Shown here: piece by piece, positions 6,076 to 6,734 of the stretch
How positions within the stretch are numbered: position 1 is the first letter of the stretch
Layout: the number at the start of each line of letters is the position of its first letter
Assembly: GCA_014380505.1 (NCBI GenBank)
Contig: JACMJT010000534.1
Coordinates: 1-6,734 of the forward strand
DNA length: 6,734 nucleotides
Source: Hyphomicrobiales bacterium
Lineage (GTDB): Bacteria > Pseudomonadota > Alphaproteobacteria > Rhizobiales > Aestuariivirgaceae
Direction: 5' to 3'
Notes under the pieces: generated by a model
What the model saw: the letters and a program-made list of their open reading frames with translations, nothing else
What the model was told of the DNA's origin: nothing
Database searches by the model: none
Program-made: the position numbers and the translations under genes

Positions 6076-6734
6076 ATCATCACCAGCAGCGCCACGCCCA
6101 ACGCCACCCGGTAGATCGCGAAGGGCAGGAAGCTCACGTGGCGCACCAGCCGCATCAGCACGGTGATGGTTCCCAGCGCAACGAAGAACGTGAGCACGGC
6201 GGTGAGGATGGCCTCGACGGAAATCGTCTGCCCGTTGGCGGCGGCTTCGCCAAGTTTGAGCACGCCCGCTCCGGCGATCGCTGGAATACCGAGCAGGAAG
6301 GCAAAACGCGCCGCCTCCGGACGCTCGAACCCCAAGGCGCGGGCCGCCGTCATGGTGATGCCCGACCGGCTTACGCCGGGAATGATGGCGACGGCTTGGG
6401 CTAAGCCGATGATCAAAGCGGGCGCCAGAGTCATGCCGGCCATGGCGCGGGTCGACAGGCCGAAGCGGTCGCAGAGATACAAGAGAGTCCCGAAGACGAT
6501 GGCATTCCAGGCGATAAGTTCAGGCATGGCGCGGACCTGGTCCATGAAGCCGATCTTGTCGAGAAACACGCCGAAGATCACGGCCGGGACGGTGGCGGCA
6601 ACAATCAGCATGGCAAGCCTGCCCCATGCCGTCACCCGTCCGCGCAATAGATCGAACGTCCCGGCCAGCAGTTTCATGCAATCACGCCAGAAATACACAA
6701 CGACCGCCAGAAACGAGCCCATATGCACCATCAC
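6042..6734 (-). CDS. uppP: Undecaprenyl-diphosphatase UppP (BacA), N-terminus outside the window
   Basis: This is the C-terminal 230 residues or so of the integral membrane phosphatase that converts undecaprenyl diphosphate to undecaprenyl phosphate, recycling the lipid carrier for peptidoglycan and other cell-wall polymers. It also confers intrinsic tolerance to bacitracin. The conserved PGVSRSG active-site motif is at visible residues 119-125. The opening MVHMGSFLAVVVYF block matches a segment about 40 residues into full-length proteins, so the frame simply continues beyond 6734 and the first visible GTG is an internal Val codon. The missing part should contain the Glu-rich motif. Several hydrophobic transmembrane segments are visible, including about 40-60, 77-88, 100-118, 143-160, 175-195 and 203-221. 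The gene is intact as far as seen. Its stop lies inside the end of the convergent SDR gene. Confidence 0.95.
   Translation of the reverse strand: MMVHMGSFLAVVVYFWRDCMKLLAGTFDLLRGRVTAWGRLAMLIVAATVPAVIFGVFLDKIGFMDQVRAMPELIAWNAIVFGTLLYLCDRFGLSTRAMAGMTLAPALIIGLAQAVAIIPGVSRSGITMTAARALGFERPEAARFAFLLGIPAIAGAGVLKLGEAAANGQTISVEAILTAVLTFFVALGTITVLMRLVRHVSFLPFAIYRVALGVALLVMIYSGMPLGAVN

Noticed and set aside
6042..6734. uppP as a 5'-truncated pseudogene
   Set aside because: The frame is open to the last base of the window and the first visible residues match an internal part of the family, so the gene is cut only by the window edge.

Overview
The window looks like chromosomal core sequence of an alphaproteobacterium. 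It is GC-rich, except for one AT-rich patch. The left part has the gene order rnd-lptC-lptA-lptB-rpoN, RNase D is the short single-domain form, and there is an NDUFA9-like atypical SDR next to a uppP/bacA gene; all of these are familiar in Alphaproteobacteria. I cannot fix the order or genus from the sequence alone.

Layout. Positions 95-4195 hold five genes on the minus strand, transcribed from high to low coordinates: ribonuclease D, LptC, LptA, LptB and sigma-54 (RpoN). They overlap or are 30 bp or less apart, so they very probably form one operon. LptC, LptA and LptB are the inner-membrane anchor, the periplasmic bridge and the cytoplasmic ATPase of the lipopolysaccharide export machine. 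RpoN is the alternative sigma factor for enhancer-dependent promoters. The 94 bp left of rpoN hold two small GC-rich hairpins and perhaps the first codons of the next gene.

Positions 4196-4901 differ in character. A divergent, AT-rich gene for a SMI1/KNR4 (SUKH) family protein sits alone between rnd and the 3' end of a tRNA-Leu(CAG) gene at 4902-4986. Its base composition, its solitary state and its place beside a tRNA 3' end suggest horizontal acquisition. A weak tRNA-3'-end-like sequence lies at the far edge of the patch (4223-4252). I see no toxin partner and no integrase.

Positions 4987-5094 hold the likely tRNA promoter, with a perfect TTGACA -35 box, and an 8-bp inverted repeat. Positions 5095-6075 encode an NAD(P)-binding atypical SDR of the complex I NDUFA9 type. 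Its 3' end overlaps, tail to tail, a minus-strand undecaprenyl-diphosphatase gene (uppP) that runs off the right edge of the window.

Taken together, most of the window is cell-envelope and housekeeping functions: LPS transport, recycling of the undecaprenyl carrier, a respiratory-complex-associated SDR, a tRNA, an RNA exonuclease and a sigma factor. I do not see a convincing new multi-gene system. The most unusual item is the orphan SUKH gene in the tRNA-Leu/rnd interval.
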